From: Clostridia bacterium
GTDB taxonomy: Bacteria; Bacillota; Clostridia; Oscillospirales; CAG-272
DNA length: 36,343 bases
Assembly (NCBI GenBank): GCA_017539425.1
Contig: JAFYHA010000096.1
Location: 1-36,343 of the forward strand
Direction: 5' to 3'
In this document: positions 1 to 9,212 of the stretch, piece by piece
How the letters are laid out: each line of letters opens with the position of its first letter
Numbering within the stretch: the first letter of the stretch is position 1
Notes under the pieces: model-generated
Database searches by the model: none
Seen by the model: only the letters and a program-made list of their open reading frames with translations
Told to the model about the DNA's origin: nothing
Program-made: the position numbers and the translations under genes

Positions 1-532
1 CATAGCAGTACTGCACTTCAAAGAACCTTGCGTCGGCTTTCGGTATGATCCGGATCTCTTTGACGGTCTTGCCGGTCAGAACCGGGGGCAGTCGGAACGT
101 AATGGGACGGTGTTCCTTTTTGTAGGATTTGGAATACGGTAGGGTCAGTTCGTTTCCATCCAGGCTGAACATTGCGATGATCAGCGTCGTGAATCCGTCC
201 TTGGGCAGATACCTGGGAATCCTGCATTTCTTGGCCTCGTATTTGCCTTCCTTGACCAGCGTCAGTTGCCCGAAGAAGCTTCTGAACATGCCGTCGACTT
301 CCTTCAGGATCTGCTGGGCCATGTTCGAATTCAGGATTCGGTAATTCTCGCTGGTCTTCAGCAGTTTGTAATTACTTTCGTAACTCAAATACCCACCGGT
401 GGCGAAGAAGTGCTGCCGGATGTTGTAGATTGCCTGGTTGGCCAGATTCTTGGCGGTATGAGTCAGTTCCCGCAAGATGGCATACTGATCTTTTGAAAGA
501 TTTTTGACCTGTTGTTTTACAGTCAGATACAT
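1..532 (-). CDS. tnpB: TnpB family RNA-guided nuclease, N-terminal part (cut by window edge)
   Basis: Read on the minus strand, ATG at 532 opens a frame that runs uninterrupted off the left edge, giving 177 codons. It begins MYLTVKQQVKNLSKDQYAIL and contains NLANQAIYNIRQHFF, a MAQQILKEVDG..F.SFF block and the PRYLPKDGF..LII strand. These blocks are typical of the N-terminal domain of TnpB/OrfB proteins of IS200/IS605 elements. The catalytic RuvC-like part with its D/E residues and zinc finger would lie outside the window, so activity cannot be judged. An AAAGGAGG ribosome site precedes the ATG by about 7 bases. Known family role: RNA-guided cleavage of the donor site, which helps the element persist. 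Confidence 0.85.
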   Translation of the reverse strand, partial: MYLTVKQQVKNLSKDQYAILRELTHTAKNLANQAIYNIRQHFFATGGYLSYESNYKLLKTSENYRILNSNMAQQILKEVDGMFRSFFGQLTLVKEGKYEAKKCRIPRYLPKDGFTTLIIAMFSLDGNELTLPYSKSYKKEHRPITFRLPPVLTGKTVKEIRIIPKADARFFEVQYCY

Positions 533-610
533 CGATTTTTCCTCCTTTCCGTGAATTGATGTTTCCATCACTGAAAGTATAGCACCGTATATGTACCAAA
601 AACGGGACTT

Positions 611-671
611 GTGGAAAAATGTTTGCATTTTTCACAAAAAAAGAGGAGGCATTCCCACTTGTAGAAGTGGG
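611..671. repeat. Paired hairpins at the insertion element left end
   Basis: Two inverted repeats lie between tnpB and the outer end. The first, at 611-635, has GTGGAAAAATG facing CATTTTTCAC with one extra G. The second, at 654-671, has CCCACTT facing AAGTGGG around a GTAG loop, enclosed by an outer GGC/GCC. IS200/IS605 transposition recognises such end hairpins as single strands. Outside them, 690-785 up to the pepT stop shows no gene and no convincing terminator. Confidence 0.6.
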
Positions 672-785
672 GGTCTTCTGCCTTGATTTAGATAGTCTCC
701 CAAGTCATAACAAACCGGTTAAGGAATACTTCTCGGATATTTGAAGCTCTTTCAGAATATGTAATCTCCATACCCGTGTGAATCA

Positions 786-2012
786 TCAATTTGTTGCCAG
801 GAGAATCCGTTCCAGGATGTCGGTGATGGTCTGCATGTCCTCCGCGCAGACGTATTCGAAGCGGGAGTGGGCGTTGTTGTCCGCGGTACCCAGATTGGGA
901 CACGGCAGTCCCCTGAGCGAGAGCGTGGCTCCGTCCGTGCCGCCCCGGATCGGCTGGATCAGGGGCTCCACGCCGCAGAACACGCATGCTTCCCTGGCCC
1001 GATCCACGACATCCATATGTTTCTCCATAACCTGCCGCATATTGAAATACGAATCCCGGAGCGTGATTTCCACGGTTCCCTCGCCGTGCGTCTGGTTGAT
1101 GCGGTCGGTAAGACCGGACAGGAACGCTTTGCGTTTTTCGAAGCCGGCCTTGTCGAAATCGCGGATGATGTAGTGCAACCGGGTCTCCTCGACCGACCCT
1201 TGTATGCTCAGAAGATGATAGTATCCCTCGTATCCTTCTGTTGTCGCGGGCGTCTCGTCCGCGGGCAGCGCTCCCATGAATTCCAGAGCGAACAGCATCG
1301 AACTGCGCATCTTGTTCTTGGCGCTTCCGGGATGGACGTTGACCCCATGGAACACAAGGTCCGCCGACGCTGCGTTGAAGTTCTCGTACTCGAGTTCTCC
1401 CATCCGTCCGCCGTCCACAGTATATGCGAAATCGGCTCCGAACCGTTCGATGTCGAACAGCTCCGCTCCCCGTCCCACCTCTTCGTCGGGCGTAAAAGCC
1501 ACCTTAATTGTCCTATGTGGGACATTTTTGCTGATTATCTGCTCCAGTGCGGTCAGAATCTCGGCGATCCCGGCCTTGTCGTCGCCGCCCAGCAGCGTCG
1601 TGCCGTCCGTGACGATCAGATGCTTGCCCCGGTACAGTCCGAGTTCCGGATAGACGGCCTCGTCCAGATACAGTCCGAGTTCTTCGTTGAGCAGAACGGG
1701 AGAACCTTCGTACTTCCGGATCGCGGGATGGATCGGTTCGTCCGGCGCCTCCGGAGAGGTGTCCATATGGGCGATCAGGCCGATGACCGGATGATCCTGC
1801 TTTGCAGGGACCGTGCCCGGCAGCGTTGCGTAGACATACCCGTGCGCGTCGCAGGCGGCGTCGGATAGCCCCAGTTCCTTCAGTTCGTTGACCAGATACT
1901 TCGCCAGCGCGAACTGCTTGTCCGTAGACGGGATGTCCGGCCGGTTCTCCGCGGACATGGTCGGGATCGCCACATAGTTCAGAAATCTTCTGACGACGGG
2001 TGTCGTTTCCAT
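786..2012 (-). CDS. pepT: Peptidase T (M20 aminotripeptidase)
   Basis: A 408-residue protein, the normal size for PepT, which removes the N-terminal residue of tripeptides in the cytoplasm using two metal ions. The metal site is readable: H82-M-D84, the bridging D in GGDDKAG (about 144-145), the catalytic pair E177-E178 in PDEEVG, D200 in TVDGG, and a late histidine H382. The IRGGTDGA segment near 355-362 is also typical. The last motif is unusual: where PepT proteins usually have a GGHNFHGKHEF-like stretch, this one reads TADNNAHSRFEY, keeping the metal histidine but losing the glycines. It lies one base after the gltX stop, with a GGAGG site inside the end of gltX, so the two genes are co-transcribed. 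Substrate range is inferred from the family. Confidence 0.9.
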   Translation of the reverse strand: METTPVVRRFLNYVAIPTMSAENRPDIPSTDKQFALAKYLVNELKELGLSDAACDAHGYVYATLPGTVPAKQDHPVIGLIAHMDTSPEAPDEPIHPAIRKYEGSPVLLNEELGLYLDEAVYPELGLYRGKHLIVTDGTTLLGGDDKAGIAEILTALEQIISKNVPHRTIKVAFTPDEEVGRGAELFDIERFGADFAYTVDGGRMGELEYENFNAASADLVFHGVNVHPGSAKNKMRSSMLFALEFMGALPADETPATTEGYEGYYHLLSIQGSVEETRLHYIIRDFDKAGFEKRKAFLSGLTDRINQTHGEGTVEITLRDSYFNMRQVMEKHMDVVDRAREACVFCGVEPLIQPIRGGTDGATLSLRGLPCPNLGTADNNAHSRFEYVCAEDMQTITDILERILLATN

Positions 2013-2013
2013 A

Positions 2014-3657
2014 TCAAACCTCCAGTCCGGCGATCGCGGCGCGCAGGCGCGCGGTCACCCTGTCCTTGCCCAGAATCTGCATCACGGCATACATGTCCGG
2101 CGAGCTGGACCTTCCGGTCACGGCGATCCGGATGAAGTTGCTGACATCCGCCACGGATCCCTTCCAAGCCTCCGGATTCTCCTTGTACTCCTTCATGTCG
2201 GAGGCGTATCCGAAGCGGTCCGCGATGGCCTTGATCCGGTCGAACCAGACGTCCTGCGCGTCCGCCTCGTCGTATCCGTCCGCAAACGCCCCGAGGATCT
2301 CCGGAATGCCCGGCATCTCCGGGAACGGTTCGTCGCGGGTGAAGAGCTCGTCGTAGAAGAAGCCCATGTAGGGACGGGCCTCCTTCCAGGTGGCCAGATC
2401 CTTGCGCGGTTTCTTGCCGCCCCGGCCGATGCCGAGGATAGCCTTGGCGTAATCCGGATCCCGGATCAGGAGCGCATGGAATTCCGGATCGAATTCGGCG
2501 CTGAAGCCGAGCAGTTCGTCATAGACCTGCTCCGCGCTCATCCGGGAGATGACGTTCTTGGACACGTTGCACAGCTTGTCGTAGTCGAAGAGCGAGCCGG
2601 CCGGATTCAGTTTGCGGTAGGAAAAGGCGAACGACGTCGGATCCGCATCCGGATTGCACTTTCTCCAGTCCTCGTAGTTGGAGTTCAGGATGCCCAGGAT
2701 GTACTCGTAGACCGAGGAGACCGGGAATCCCTCCGCCTTGTAGAAGGTCAGGGCCAGTTCGGGATCCTTGCGCTTGGACAGCTTGCGTTTGGATTCCCCG
2801 TCCATCTTCATCAATGGTCCGATGTGGGCGTACTGCGGCAGCTTGAAGCCCAGTGCTCGGAAGAGCTGGACGTGGAACGGAAGGGACGGCAGCCATTCGT
2901 CTCCGCGGACCACGTGGGTCGTGCGCATCAGGTGGTCGTCCACGGCGTGCGCGAAATGATAGGTCGGGATGCCGTCCGACTTGAGCAGCACCTGATCGAT
3001 ATCGTTCTCGGTCAGGACGATCTCGCCCTTGACCAGATCCTTGAACGTGTGCTTGTTCTCGATGGAGCCGGTCGAGCGGAATCTGAGCACCCAGGGCTTG
3101 CCGGCGCGGATCTGCGCTTCGATCTCGTCCAGACCGCGGTCTCTCCAGACCGCATAGGATCCGTAGTAGCCGAAATTGACGTGCTTCTCCTCCTGATCCT
3201 TGCGCATCTGCTCGAGATCCTCCTCGGTGCAGAAGCACGGATAGGCCATGCCGCTCTGGACCAGATGCTTGGCGTAGACGTGATAGATGTCCTTCCGCTG
3301 GCTCTGGGTGTAAGGTCCGTAGTCTCCGACGTCCCCTCCGGTCCCGGCGCCTTCGTCGAACCGGATCCCGTAATGGGCCAGCGTCTCGATGAGGATCCGG
3401 ACGGCTCCGGGGACCTCTCTCTTGCTGTCCGTGTCCTCCACGCGGAGAAACAGGACGCCGCCCGTCTGGTGCGCCATCCTCTCAGAGGTCAGGCCCTGTA
3501 CCAGATTGCCCAGATGGACGAATCCGGTAGGGCTCGGGGCCATCCGGCTCACAACCGCCCCCTCGGGCAGATTCCGGGGCGGATACCGCCGCTCCATATC
3601 CTCCGGGGTGTCCTTCACGTCCGGAAACAACAATTCCGCAAGTCTTTCGTAATCCAT
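2014..3657 (-). CDS. gltX: Glutamate--tRNA ligase
   Basis: A class I aminoacyl-tRNA synthetase of 547 residues that charges tRNA-Glu. The nucleotide-binding signature appears as PSPTGFVHLGN (HLGN at 48-51) and the KMSKS equivalent as KLSKR at 292-296. The insert with CFC (141-143) sits in the acceptor-binding part. The protein is longer than many bacterial GltX proteins (about 470-500), as in some Clostridia. The open frame extends upstream to 3783, but ATG at 3657 is chosen. It has an AGAGGAG site, the upstream extension is not family-like, and the predicted promoter lies inside that extension. pepT follows with a one-base gap. Whether it charges only tRNA-Glu or also tRNA-Gln cannot be told from this window. 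Confidence 0.95.
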   Translation of the reverse strand: MDYERLAELLFPDVKDTPEDMERRYPPRNLPEGAVVSRMAPSPTGFVHLGNLVQGLTSERMAHQTGGVLFLRVEDTDSKREVPGAVRILIETLAHYGIRFDEGAGTGGDVGDYGPYTQSQRKDIYHVYAKHLVQSGMAYPCFCTEEDLEQMRKDQEEKHVNFGYYGSYAVWRDRGLDEIEAQIRAGKPWVLRFRSTGSIENKHTFKDLVKGEIVLTENDIDQVLLKSDGIPTYHFAHAVDDHLMRTTHVVRGDEWLPSLPFHVQLFRALGFKLPQYAHIGPLMKMDGESKRKLSKRKDPELALTFYKAEGFPVSSVYEYILGILNSNYEDWRKCNPDADPTSFAFSYRKLNPAGSLFDYDKLCNVSKNVISRMSAEQVYDELLGFSAEFDPEFHALLIRDPDYAKAILGIGRGGKKPRKDLATWKEARPYMGFFYDELFTRDEPFPEMPGIPEILGAFADGYDEADAQDVWFDRIKAIADRFGYASDMKEYKENPEAWKGSVADVSNFIRIAVTGRSSSPDMYAVMQILGKDRVTARLRAAIAGLEV

Positions 3658-3710
3658 AACTACTCCTCTTGTCCCGGCCCCATCCGGCCGGTCCTGTAAG
3701 TTCTGCTTGT

Positions 3711-3739
3711 ATTGTACTCCATCCGGGCCGGAATGTCCA
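3711..3739 (-). promoter_or_regulatory. Promoter of gltX-pepT
   Basis: On the minus strand TGGACA (3734-3739) and TACAAT (3711-3716) are separated by 17 bases, a good sigma-A type promoter about 50 bases upstream of the gltX ATG. Confidence 0.6.
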
Positions 3740-3777
3740 TAGGCGGACGCCCTTTTCCGCCTCATACGGACGGACTC

Positions 3778-3806
3778 TTGCAACCGGCCGGTCCGGCGTG
3801 TATAAT
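3778..3806 (+). promoter_or_regulatory. Promoter of uvrB
   Basis: TTGCAA (3778-3783), a 17-base spacer and a perfect TATAAT (3801-3806), about 37 bases before the uvrB ATG. It is divergent from the gltX promoter. No LexA-type box was recognised by eye. Confidence 0.75.
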
Positions 3807-3843
3807 GGATACAGAAGAATATGTTATTTGAAGGTAGGACCTT

Positions 3844-5841
3844 ATGACCGACCGAATGTTTGTTCTCAAATCCGAATTTTCCCCCACCGGGGATCAGCCC
3901 GAGGCCATCGCGGGTCTGGTGGAAGGACTGCGCAGGGGCGACCGAATGCAGACCCTTCTAGGCGTCACAGGCTCGGGCAAGACCTTCACCATGGCCAACG
4001 TCATTGCCCAGATGAACCGCCCCACACTCATCCTGGAACCCAACAAAACCCTGGCGGCGCAGATCTGCACCGAGCTGAGGACTTTCTTTCCGGATGCGGC
4101 GGTTGAATTCTTCGTCAGTTACTACGACTACTACCAGCCCGAAGCCTACATTCCCGGAAAGGATCTGTACATTGAAAAGGACGCCCTGATCAATGACGAG
4201 ATCGACCGTCTGCGCCACAGCGCCACCTCCGCCCTGTTTGAACGGAGGGATGTCATCATCGTGGCCTCGGTCAGCTGCATCTACTCCCTCGGCGATCCTT
4301 CCGAATACAAGGAGCTCGTCCTGGCTGTCCGTCCCGGCATCACCATGTCCCGGGACCGCTTCGTGCGCCATCTGGTCTCCATCAACTACAGCCGGAACGA
4401 TCTCGGCCTGGAGCGGGACAAGTTCCGGGTCCGGGGAGACACGGTTGAACTGATCCCGGCCAATATGAAAGACACCGCCATCCGGGTGGAGTTTTTTGGC
4501 GATGAGATCGACCGGATCAGCGAGATCAACATCGTAACGGGCGAACTCATCCGGTTCCTGAATTACGCGGCCATCTATCCGGCAAGCCATTATACGGTCT
4601 CCGACGAGAAACGGGAACGGGCCCTGGCCGAGATCCAGGCGGAGATGGAGGCGCGCAAGAACTGGTTTCTCTCCGAACACAAACTGATCGAAGCCCAAAG
4701 AATCGAGGAGCGGACCAAATACGACCTCCAGATGCTGCGCGAGATCGGATACTGCTCGGGTGTGGAAAACTACAGCCGCATTCTGGCCGGCCGGGCTCCC
4801 GGTTCCACCCCCAGCACCCTTCTGGACTTCTTCCCGGATGACTTCATCCTGTTCGTGGATGAAAGCCACGTCGCCATCCCCCAGATCGGAGGCATGAGCG
4901 GCGGAGACCGGGCACGCAAGAAAAACCTGATCGATTACGGATACCGTCTTCCCTCCGCCTATGACAACCGGCCCCTGTTCTTCGACGAATTCGAAGCACG
5001 GATCAACCAGGCGATCTTTGTCAGCGCGACGCCAGGTCCGTATGAGACCGCGCACAGCGAACATACCGTGGAGCAGCTGATCCGGCCGACCGGGCTCCTG
5101 GATCCTGAGGTCACGGTCCGGCCCATCGAGGGTCAGGTCGACGACCTGCTGGGCGAGATCCGGATCCGCGCCGAAAAAGAGGAGCGCGTACTGGTCACCA
5201 CCCTCACCAAGAAAATGGCGGAGGACCTGACCGAATACCTGACCAAGAACGGTGTCCGGGTCCGGTACATCCATTACAACGTGGACACGATGGAACGCAT
5301 GGAGATCATCCGCGACCTGCGTCTCGGTGTCTTCGACGTCCTGGTCGGTATCAATCTTCTCCGGGAAGGACTGGATATTCCGGAAGTTTCCCTGGTCGCC
5401 ATCCTGGATGCGGACAAGGAGGGCTTCCTGCGCTCCGAACGGGGACTGATCCAGACCATCGGACGGGCCGCCCGGAACGCCGGCGGACAGGTGATCATGT
5501 ATGCCGACGTCATGACGGATTCCATGAAGAAGGCAATCGGGGAGACCAACCGCAGGCGCCGTATCCAGAGCGAATACAACCGGGTGCACGGCATCGTTCC
5601 GACCACGATCCGCAAGGAGGTCCGGGACGTCATCCAGATCGGTTCCAAGGACGAAAACTCAGATGATATGTCTCATAAGAGACAAAAATTGACAAGAGAG
5701 CAGCGTGAAAAGCGCATTGCCGAGCTGGCCGCCGAGATGCGGGAGGCCTCGGATAATCTGGAATTTGAAAAGGCCGCGTTCCTTCGCGACGAGATCAAGA
5801 GGCTCAGGACCGGCTCTTCGGGACAACCCGGGAAAGGATAA
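3844..5841 (+). CDS. uvrB: Excinuclease ABC subunit UvrB
   Basis: The DNA damage recognition helicase of nucleotide excision repair, which receives damaged DNA from UvrA and recruits UvrC. At 665 residues it has the usual length. Visible parts are the Walker A GVTGSGKT (40-47), the beta-hairpin region after [10 protein letters not shown], a DESH Walker B-type box (FVDESHV), the SATPGPYE helicase motif, the motif VI segment QTIGRAARN, and a C-terminal UVR domain around [14 protein letters not shown], which binds UvrC. GAAGGTAGG precedes the ATG. No uvrA or uvrC lies nearby; instead a glycosidase gene follows after six bases, with its AAAGGA site inside the end of uvrB. Confidence 0.97.
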   Translation: MTDRMFVLKSEFSPTGDQPEAIAGLVEGLRRGDRMQTLLGVTGSGKTFTMANVIAQMNRPTLILEPNKTLAAQICTELRTFFPDAAVEFFVSYYDYYQPEAYIPGKDLYIEKDALINDEIDRLRHSATSALFERRDVIIVASVSCIYSLGDPSEYKELVLAVRPGITMSRDRFVRHLVSINYSRNDLGLERDKFRVRGDTVELIPANMKDTAIRVEFFGDEIDRISEINIVTGELIRFLNYAAIYPASHYTVSDEKRERALAEIQAEMEARKNWFLSEHKLIEAQRIEERTKYDLQMLREIGYCSGVENYSRILAGRAPGSTPSTLLDFFPDDFILFVDESHVAIPQIGGMSGGDRARKKNLIDYGYRLPSAYDNRPLFFDEFEARINQAIFVSATPGPYETAHSEHTVEQLIRPTGLLDPEVTVRPIEGQVDDLLGEIRIRAEKEERVLVTTLTKKMAEDLTEYLTKNGVRVRYIHYNVDTMERMEIIRDLRLGVFDVLVGINLLREGLDIPEVSLVAILDADKEGFLRSERGLIQTIGRAARNAGGQVIMYADVMTDSMKKAIGETNRRRRIQSEYNRVHGIVPTTIRKEVRDVIQIGSKDENSDDMSHKRQKLTREQREKRIAELAAEMREASDNLEFEKAAFLRDEIKRLRTGSSGQPGKG

Positions 5842-5847
5842 CAAAAA

Positions 5848-7665
5848 ATGGATGCCTGGAAATTCTACACGTCAAAAGAACTCAAGCCGGAGGGCTGGCT
5901 GTACCGGCAACTCCGCATTCAGGCCGACGGCCTGTCCGGAAACCTGGACAAGATGTGGCGGGACGTCCGGGACAGCGCCTGGATCGGCGGACCGGCTGAC
6001 GGATGGGAACGGGTTCCCTACTGGCTGGACGGATTCGTCCCGCTGGCCTATCTCCTGAACGATGCGGATATGACCCAAAGGGCCAAACGGTATATCGACG
6101 GGATCCTGGAAAGACAGCGTCCGGACGGCTGGATCTGCCCGGGACGCGAAGAAGACATTCCCTCCTTCGACACCTGGGCGTTGCAATTGATGTCCAAGGT
6201 CCTGACCGTCTACTATGACTGTTCTTCGGATGAGAGGATCCCGGATGCCCTGTACCGGATGATGAAGAACTACTATGACCGCCTTGCCTCCGCAGAGATC
6301 CGTCTGTTCGGGTGGGGCAAATTCCGCTGGTTCGAAGCTTTCGTGGCGCTCCGGTTCCTGGATGAGCGTTACGGCGAGGACTGGATCCGGGACCTCGGGC
6401 GTATCCTCAAGGAACAGGGCGCGGATTATCCGTCCTTCGAGCCGCGCTGGCACACCCCGCTGAACGTCTGGACCCTGGAGACGCACATCGTCAACCTGGG
6501 CATGATGCTCAAGGCCGAAGCGCTGTGCCGTCCCCTGCTCGGGCCGGACAGCCGTATGGACGCTACGGTCCTGCAGAGATCCCTGGAAGCCTTCAACGGA
6601 ACGCCCGTCGGACTGTTCACCGGAGACGAATGCCTGGCCGGACTCAGTCCGATTCAGGGCAGCGAACTGTGCTCGGTTGCCGAGCAGATGTATTCCTACG
6701 AATGGTTGATGGCCGTCACCGGAGACCCGGTCTGGGCGGAGCGCCTGGAACTGCTGGCCTTCAACGCCCTGCCCGGTACGATCAGCGATGACATGTGGAC
6801 GCATCAGTACCTGCAGATGAGCAACCAGATCTCCTGCACCAAGTTTCCCAACAAGGCCGTTTACCGAACGAACGGAGGCGAATCCGGGCTGTTCGGCCTG
6901 GAGCCCAATTACGGCTGCTGTACCGCCAATTTCAACCAGGCCTGGCCCAAATTCGCCCTGTCCGCATTCCTGCACGACGGGACCGGGAGAAAGATCCTGT
7001 CCGCCGTTCCCGTTCCTTCCGGGCTGCATACCGACAAGGCCGACGTCACGCTGCAGACCGACTATCCGTTCCGCACGTCCCTGGTCTATACCGTCCGGGC
7101 CAAGGAGGACATCTCCTTGGAGGTGCGCGTACCCTCGTTCGTGAAGCGTTTATCCGTTGACGGAAAGCGCGTCGTGAAGCAGGAAAGCCTGACCTTTGCC
7201 ATTCCGGCCGGTACCGAACGGACGATCCGCATCGACTACGGCATCGAACCCGAATTCGTAAACCGCCCGTATGATCTGAAATCCGTCCGGTACGGTTCCC
7301 TGGTCTTCTCCCTGCCCATTCCGTACCAGACGCGCAAGCTGGAATATGAACGGGACGGCGTGGAACGGAAATTCCCGTATTGCGACTATGAACTCATACG
7401 GGACGGAGACTGGGCGTTCGCCTTCTCCTCGATGCAGCTGAACGTACATGAAGCGCCCGTGGACCGGATCCCGTTCTCCTCCGAACACCCGCCCGTCCGG
7501 ATCGAGGTGGGCATGAGACCGATCCCCTGGGGCATGGAGGACGGGTATGATACCGTCTGCGCCAAGACCCCGCAGTCCCGTATGCCGATCGGGCCGGAAG
7601 CCGGGATGGAACTGGTCCCGTACGGATGCGCCAAACTGCGCATGACCGAGATTCCGCTGATCTGA
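5848..7665 (+). CDS. GH127-type glycoside hydrolase (DUF1680, putative beta-L-arabinofuranosidase)
   Basis: A 605-residue protein without a signal peptide, so probably cytoplasmic. The (alpha/alpha)6 barrel region and the later beta-sandwich match the GH127/DUF1680 layout. The zinc-thiolate catalytic site of this family is readable: E273-L-C275 in GSELCSVAEQM and the adjacent cysteines C357-C358 in NYGCCTANF. In characterised GH127 enzymes, one such cysteine is the nucleophile and the other residues hold zinc. The GGPADGWERVPYWLDG segment near the N-terminus is also family-like. Substrate is not proven; related families GH137, GH142 and GH146 act on other pectic or arabinan linkages. The gene is translationally close to uvrB, an odd partner, and no sugar transporter is adjacent. 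Confidence 0.8.
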   Translation: MDAWKFYTSKELKPEGWLYRQLRIQADGLSGNLDKMWRDVRDSAWIGGPADGWERVPYWLDGFVPLAYLLNDADMTQRAKRYIDGILERQRPDGWICPGREEDIPSFDTWALQLMSKVLTVYYDCSSDERIPDALYRMMKNYYDRLASAEIRLFGWGKFRWFEAFVALRFLDERYGEDWIRDLGRILKEQGADYPSFEPRWHTPLNVWTLETHIVNLGMMLKAEALCRPLLGPDSRMDATVLQRSLEAFNGTPVGLFTGDECLAGLSPIQGSELCSVAEQMYSYEWLMAVTGDPVWAERLELLAFNALPGTISDDMWTHQYLQMSNQISCTKFPNKAVYRTNGGESGLFGLEPNYGCCTANFNQAWPKFALSAFLHDGTGRKILSAVPVPSGLHTDKADVTLQTDYPFRTSLVYTVRAKEDISLEVRVPSFVKRLSVDGKRVVKQESLTFAIPAGTERTIRIDYGIEPEFVNRPYDLKSVRYGSLVFSLPIPYQTRKLEYERDGVERKFPYCDYELIRDGDWAFAFSSMQLNVHEAPVDRIPFSSEHPPVRIEVGMRPIPWGMEDGYDTVCAKTPQSRMPIGPEAGMELVPYGCAKLRMTEIPLI

Positions 7666-7732
7666 AACCCGCTTCTTTTCCCTGTTTTGCGGCCCTTTTG
7701 CCTGTGCAGACGGCCGAAAGAGCCAAAAAGCC

Positions 7733-7760
7733 TTGCAAAAAAACCGAACTATGCTATAAT
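7733..7760 (+). promoter_or_regulatory. Promoter of pduL-SGNH operon
   Basis: TTGCAA (7733-7738), a 16-base spacer and TATAAT (7755-7760) in the gap after the GH127 gene. Transcription would start near 7767, leaving a leader of about 120 bases before pduL. Confidence 0.7.
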
Positions 7761-7766
7761 GGGAGT

Positions 7767-7889
7767 GGACTCTGTTCCGTCAAGGGACAGTTTCCGAACC
7801 CAAAACCCATTCAAACTTTCTTACAATGAGGAGGAAGAGCGGCTCTTCCCGAGGCATCCGCCCGGGTGATCCCGCTCATCAGCAGACCA
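7767..7889 (+). promoter_or_regulatory. Structured leader of pduL
   Basis: The leader holds a CTGTTCC/GGGACAG hairpin (about 7771-7789) and then AGGAGG at 7829-7834. The latter is immediately overlapped by a second hairpin, GGAAGAGC facing GCTCTTCC (7833-7849). The only starts in frame with pduL are GTG at 7866 and ATG at 7890, both too far from the AGGAGG for ordinary initiation. Either the hairpin shortens the distance, a weaker GAGG at 7851 is used for the GTG, or initiation is regulated. Confidence 0.4.
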
Positions 7890-8468
7890 ATGGAGAACAA
7901 AATTTTGGTTGAAACGTCAGCACGTCACATTCATCTGACCCATGCCGCCGTGGAGACCCTGTACGGAGCCGGAGCGGAACTGATCGTCAAGAAGATGCTC
8001 AGCCAGCCCGGACAGTTCGCGTCCGCAAACGAGAAGATCAAACTGGTCGGACCCAAGGGTGAGCTGATGGTCAGCGTACTGGGTCCGGAAAGAAAGCAGA
8101 ACCAGGTCGAACTGTCTTTTACCGACGCCCTTGCGCTCGGACTCAAGGACGTGCCCGTCCGCGAAAGCGGAGACGTGGCCGGGACCCCCGGACTCAAGCT
8201 GGTCGGTCCTGCCGGTGAACTGGAACTGAACGAAGGCTGCATCATCGCAAAGCGCCACATCCATTTCAACCCGGAACAGGCAGCCGCTTTCGGTGTTTCC
8301 GACAAGGAGATCGTCAAGGTCCGTCTGGATACCGCAAGACCCCTGATCTTTGACGATGTGGTCTGCCGCGTCAGTCCGAATTTCGAACTGGCCATGCATA
8401 TCGACACGGACGAAGCCAACGCCGCCTGCGCGTTCGGCGAAGTCTACGGAACCCTGATCAAAGGGTGA
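7890..8468 (+). CDS. pduL: PduL-type phosphate acyltransferase
   Basis: This is a PduL protein, which exchanges acyl groups between coenzyme A and phosphate (propionyl or acetyl). It is unrelated in fold to the classical Pta. Two metal-binding histidine pairs are readable, SARHIHLT near the N-terminus and AKRHIHF in the second domain. The family blocks LSQPGQFA, QVELSFTDA, RESGDVAGTPG and AMHIDTDEANA are also present. Starting from ATG 7890 gives 192 residues beginning MENKILVETSARHIHL, which matches the usual start; GTG at 7866 would add eight residues. No microcompartment shell genes and no N-terminal encapsulation peptide are seen, so it is probably a free cytosolic enzyme serving acetate or propionate metabolism. 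An SGNH hydrolase gene follows after 15 bases. Confidence 0.9.
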   Translation: MENKILVETSARHIHLTHAAVETLYGAGAELIVKKMLSQPGQFASANEKIKLVGPKGELMVSVLGPERKQNQVELSFTDALALGLKDVPVRESGDVAGTPGLKLVGPAGELELNEGCIIAKRHIHFNPEQAAAFGVSDKEIVKVRLDTARPLIFDDVVCRVSPNFELAMHIDTDEANAACAFGEVYGTLIKG

Positions 8469-8483
8469 TAATTAAGGAGTCTT

Positions 8484-9116
8484 ATGAAAATCTTGTTCCA
8501 GGGGGACAGCGTCACAGACGCGGGCCGGGATCGATCGAACATACATGATATGGGAGAAAGCTATCCCAAATACGCTTCCGCCATGATCGCCGACGCCTTC
8601 CCCGATACCGAATTCGAATTTGTCAATCTGGGCATCAGCGGCAACCGGACCGAGCATCTGGTCCAGCGCCTGCAGTCCGATTTCATCGATATCCAGCCGG
8701 ATATCGTATCCATCATGATCGGCATCAACGACGTATGGCATCACTATATGGCCGACCACGGGATCGAAACCACGGACGAGGCCTTCGAGCAGAACTACCG
8801 GACCGTCCTGACCGCCATCAAGGAAAAGACGCACGCCAAGATCCTGATCATCGAGCCCTATCTCCTGTACACTCCGGACAAGGAGATCTTCCGTCCCGAA
8901 TTTGACCGTAAGATCGCCATCGTTCGTAAACTCGCCCGGGAATTCGCGGACCGGTATCTTCCGACGGACGGTCTGTTTGCGGCGGCCAGCGTACTGGAGC
9001 CTCCGACCTACTATTCCCCGGACGGAGTCCATCCGAACGCCGAAGGCGCCTGCTTCATCGGCGAACGCTACCTGGAAGCCATTACTCCCCTGATCGAGGA
9101 ACTCAAAGAAGACTAA
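8484..9116 (+). CDS. SGNH/GDSL-family hydrolase
   Basis: A 210-residue esterase of the SGNH superfamily without a signal peptide. The four blocks are visible: block I GDSVTDAG with nucleophile S9, block II around NLGISGNRT with the oxyanion glycine, block III GINDVW with the asparagine, and block V DGVHPNAEG with the catalytic aspartate and histidine. Similar small proteins remove acetyl groups from carbohydrates or act as lysophospholipases. The carbohydrate genes in the window suggest a deacetylase, but this is inference. TAAGGAG lies 6 bases before the ATG. It is the last gene of the pduL transcript and is followed by a strong terminator. Confidence 0.85.
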   Translation: MKILFQGDSVTDAGRDRSNIHDMGESYPKYASAMIADAFPDTEFEFVNLGISGNRTEHLVQRLQSDFIDIQPDIVSIMIGINDVWHHYMADHGIETTDEAFEQNYRTVLTAIKEKTHAKILIIEPYLLYTPDKEIFRPEFDRKIAIVRKLAREFADRYLPTDGLFAAASVLEPPTYYSPDGVHPNAEGACFIGERYLEAITPLIEELKED

Positions 9117-9212
9117 TCTCAGCCTTCCAGAGTCGAAGAGGACAGTATTTGTTTAACTGACGGAAGATCGGAAAACTGTTCTTGATCAAACGTGCAACCT
9201 AGAATAAAACGA

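Larger units (their letters stand above)
1..690 (-). mobile_element. IS200/IS605-type insertion element, left end and tnpB 5' part
   Basis: The window opens inside an element of the IS200/IS605 (IS1341-like) group. On the minus strand it holds a subterminal hairpin, a leader and the first 177 codons of tnpB. The other end and any guide RNA region lie outside the window. The hairpin with CCCACTT/AAGTGGG arms at 654-671 is the kind of imperfect palindrome these elements carry near their left end. The outer boundary near 690 is an estimate, since no cleavage tetranucleotide can be fixed from one end. No tnpA is visible, so this could be a tnpB-only element. Confidence 0.7.

Noticed and set aside
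2476..3699. 407-codon frame opposite gltX
   Set aside because: It is the antisense shadow of a GC-rich gene with no ribosome site and no recognisable domain. Other long antisense frames opposite uvrB, hisD and the membrane protein were set aside for the same reason.
3658..3783. 42-residue N-terminal extension of GltX
   Set aside because: It would cover the predicted promoter, has no family similarity, and the internal ATG has a good ribosome site.
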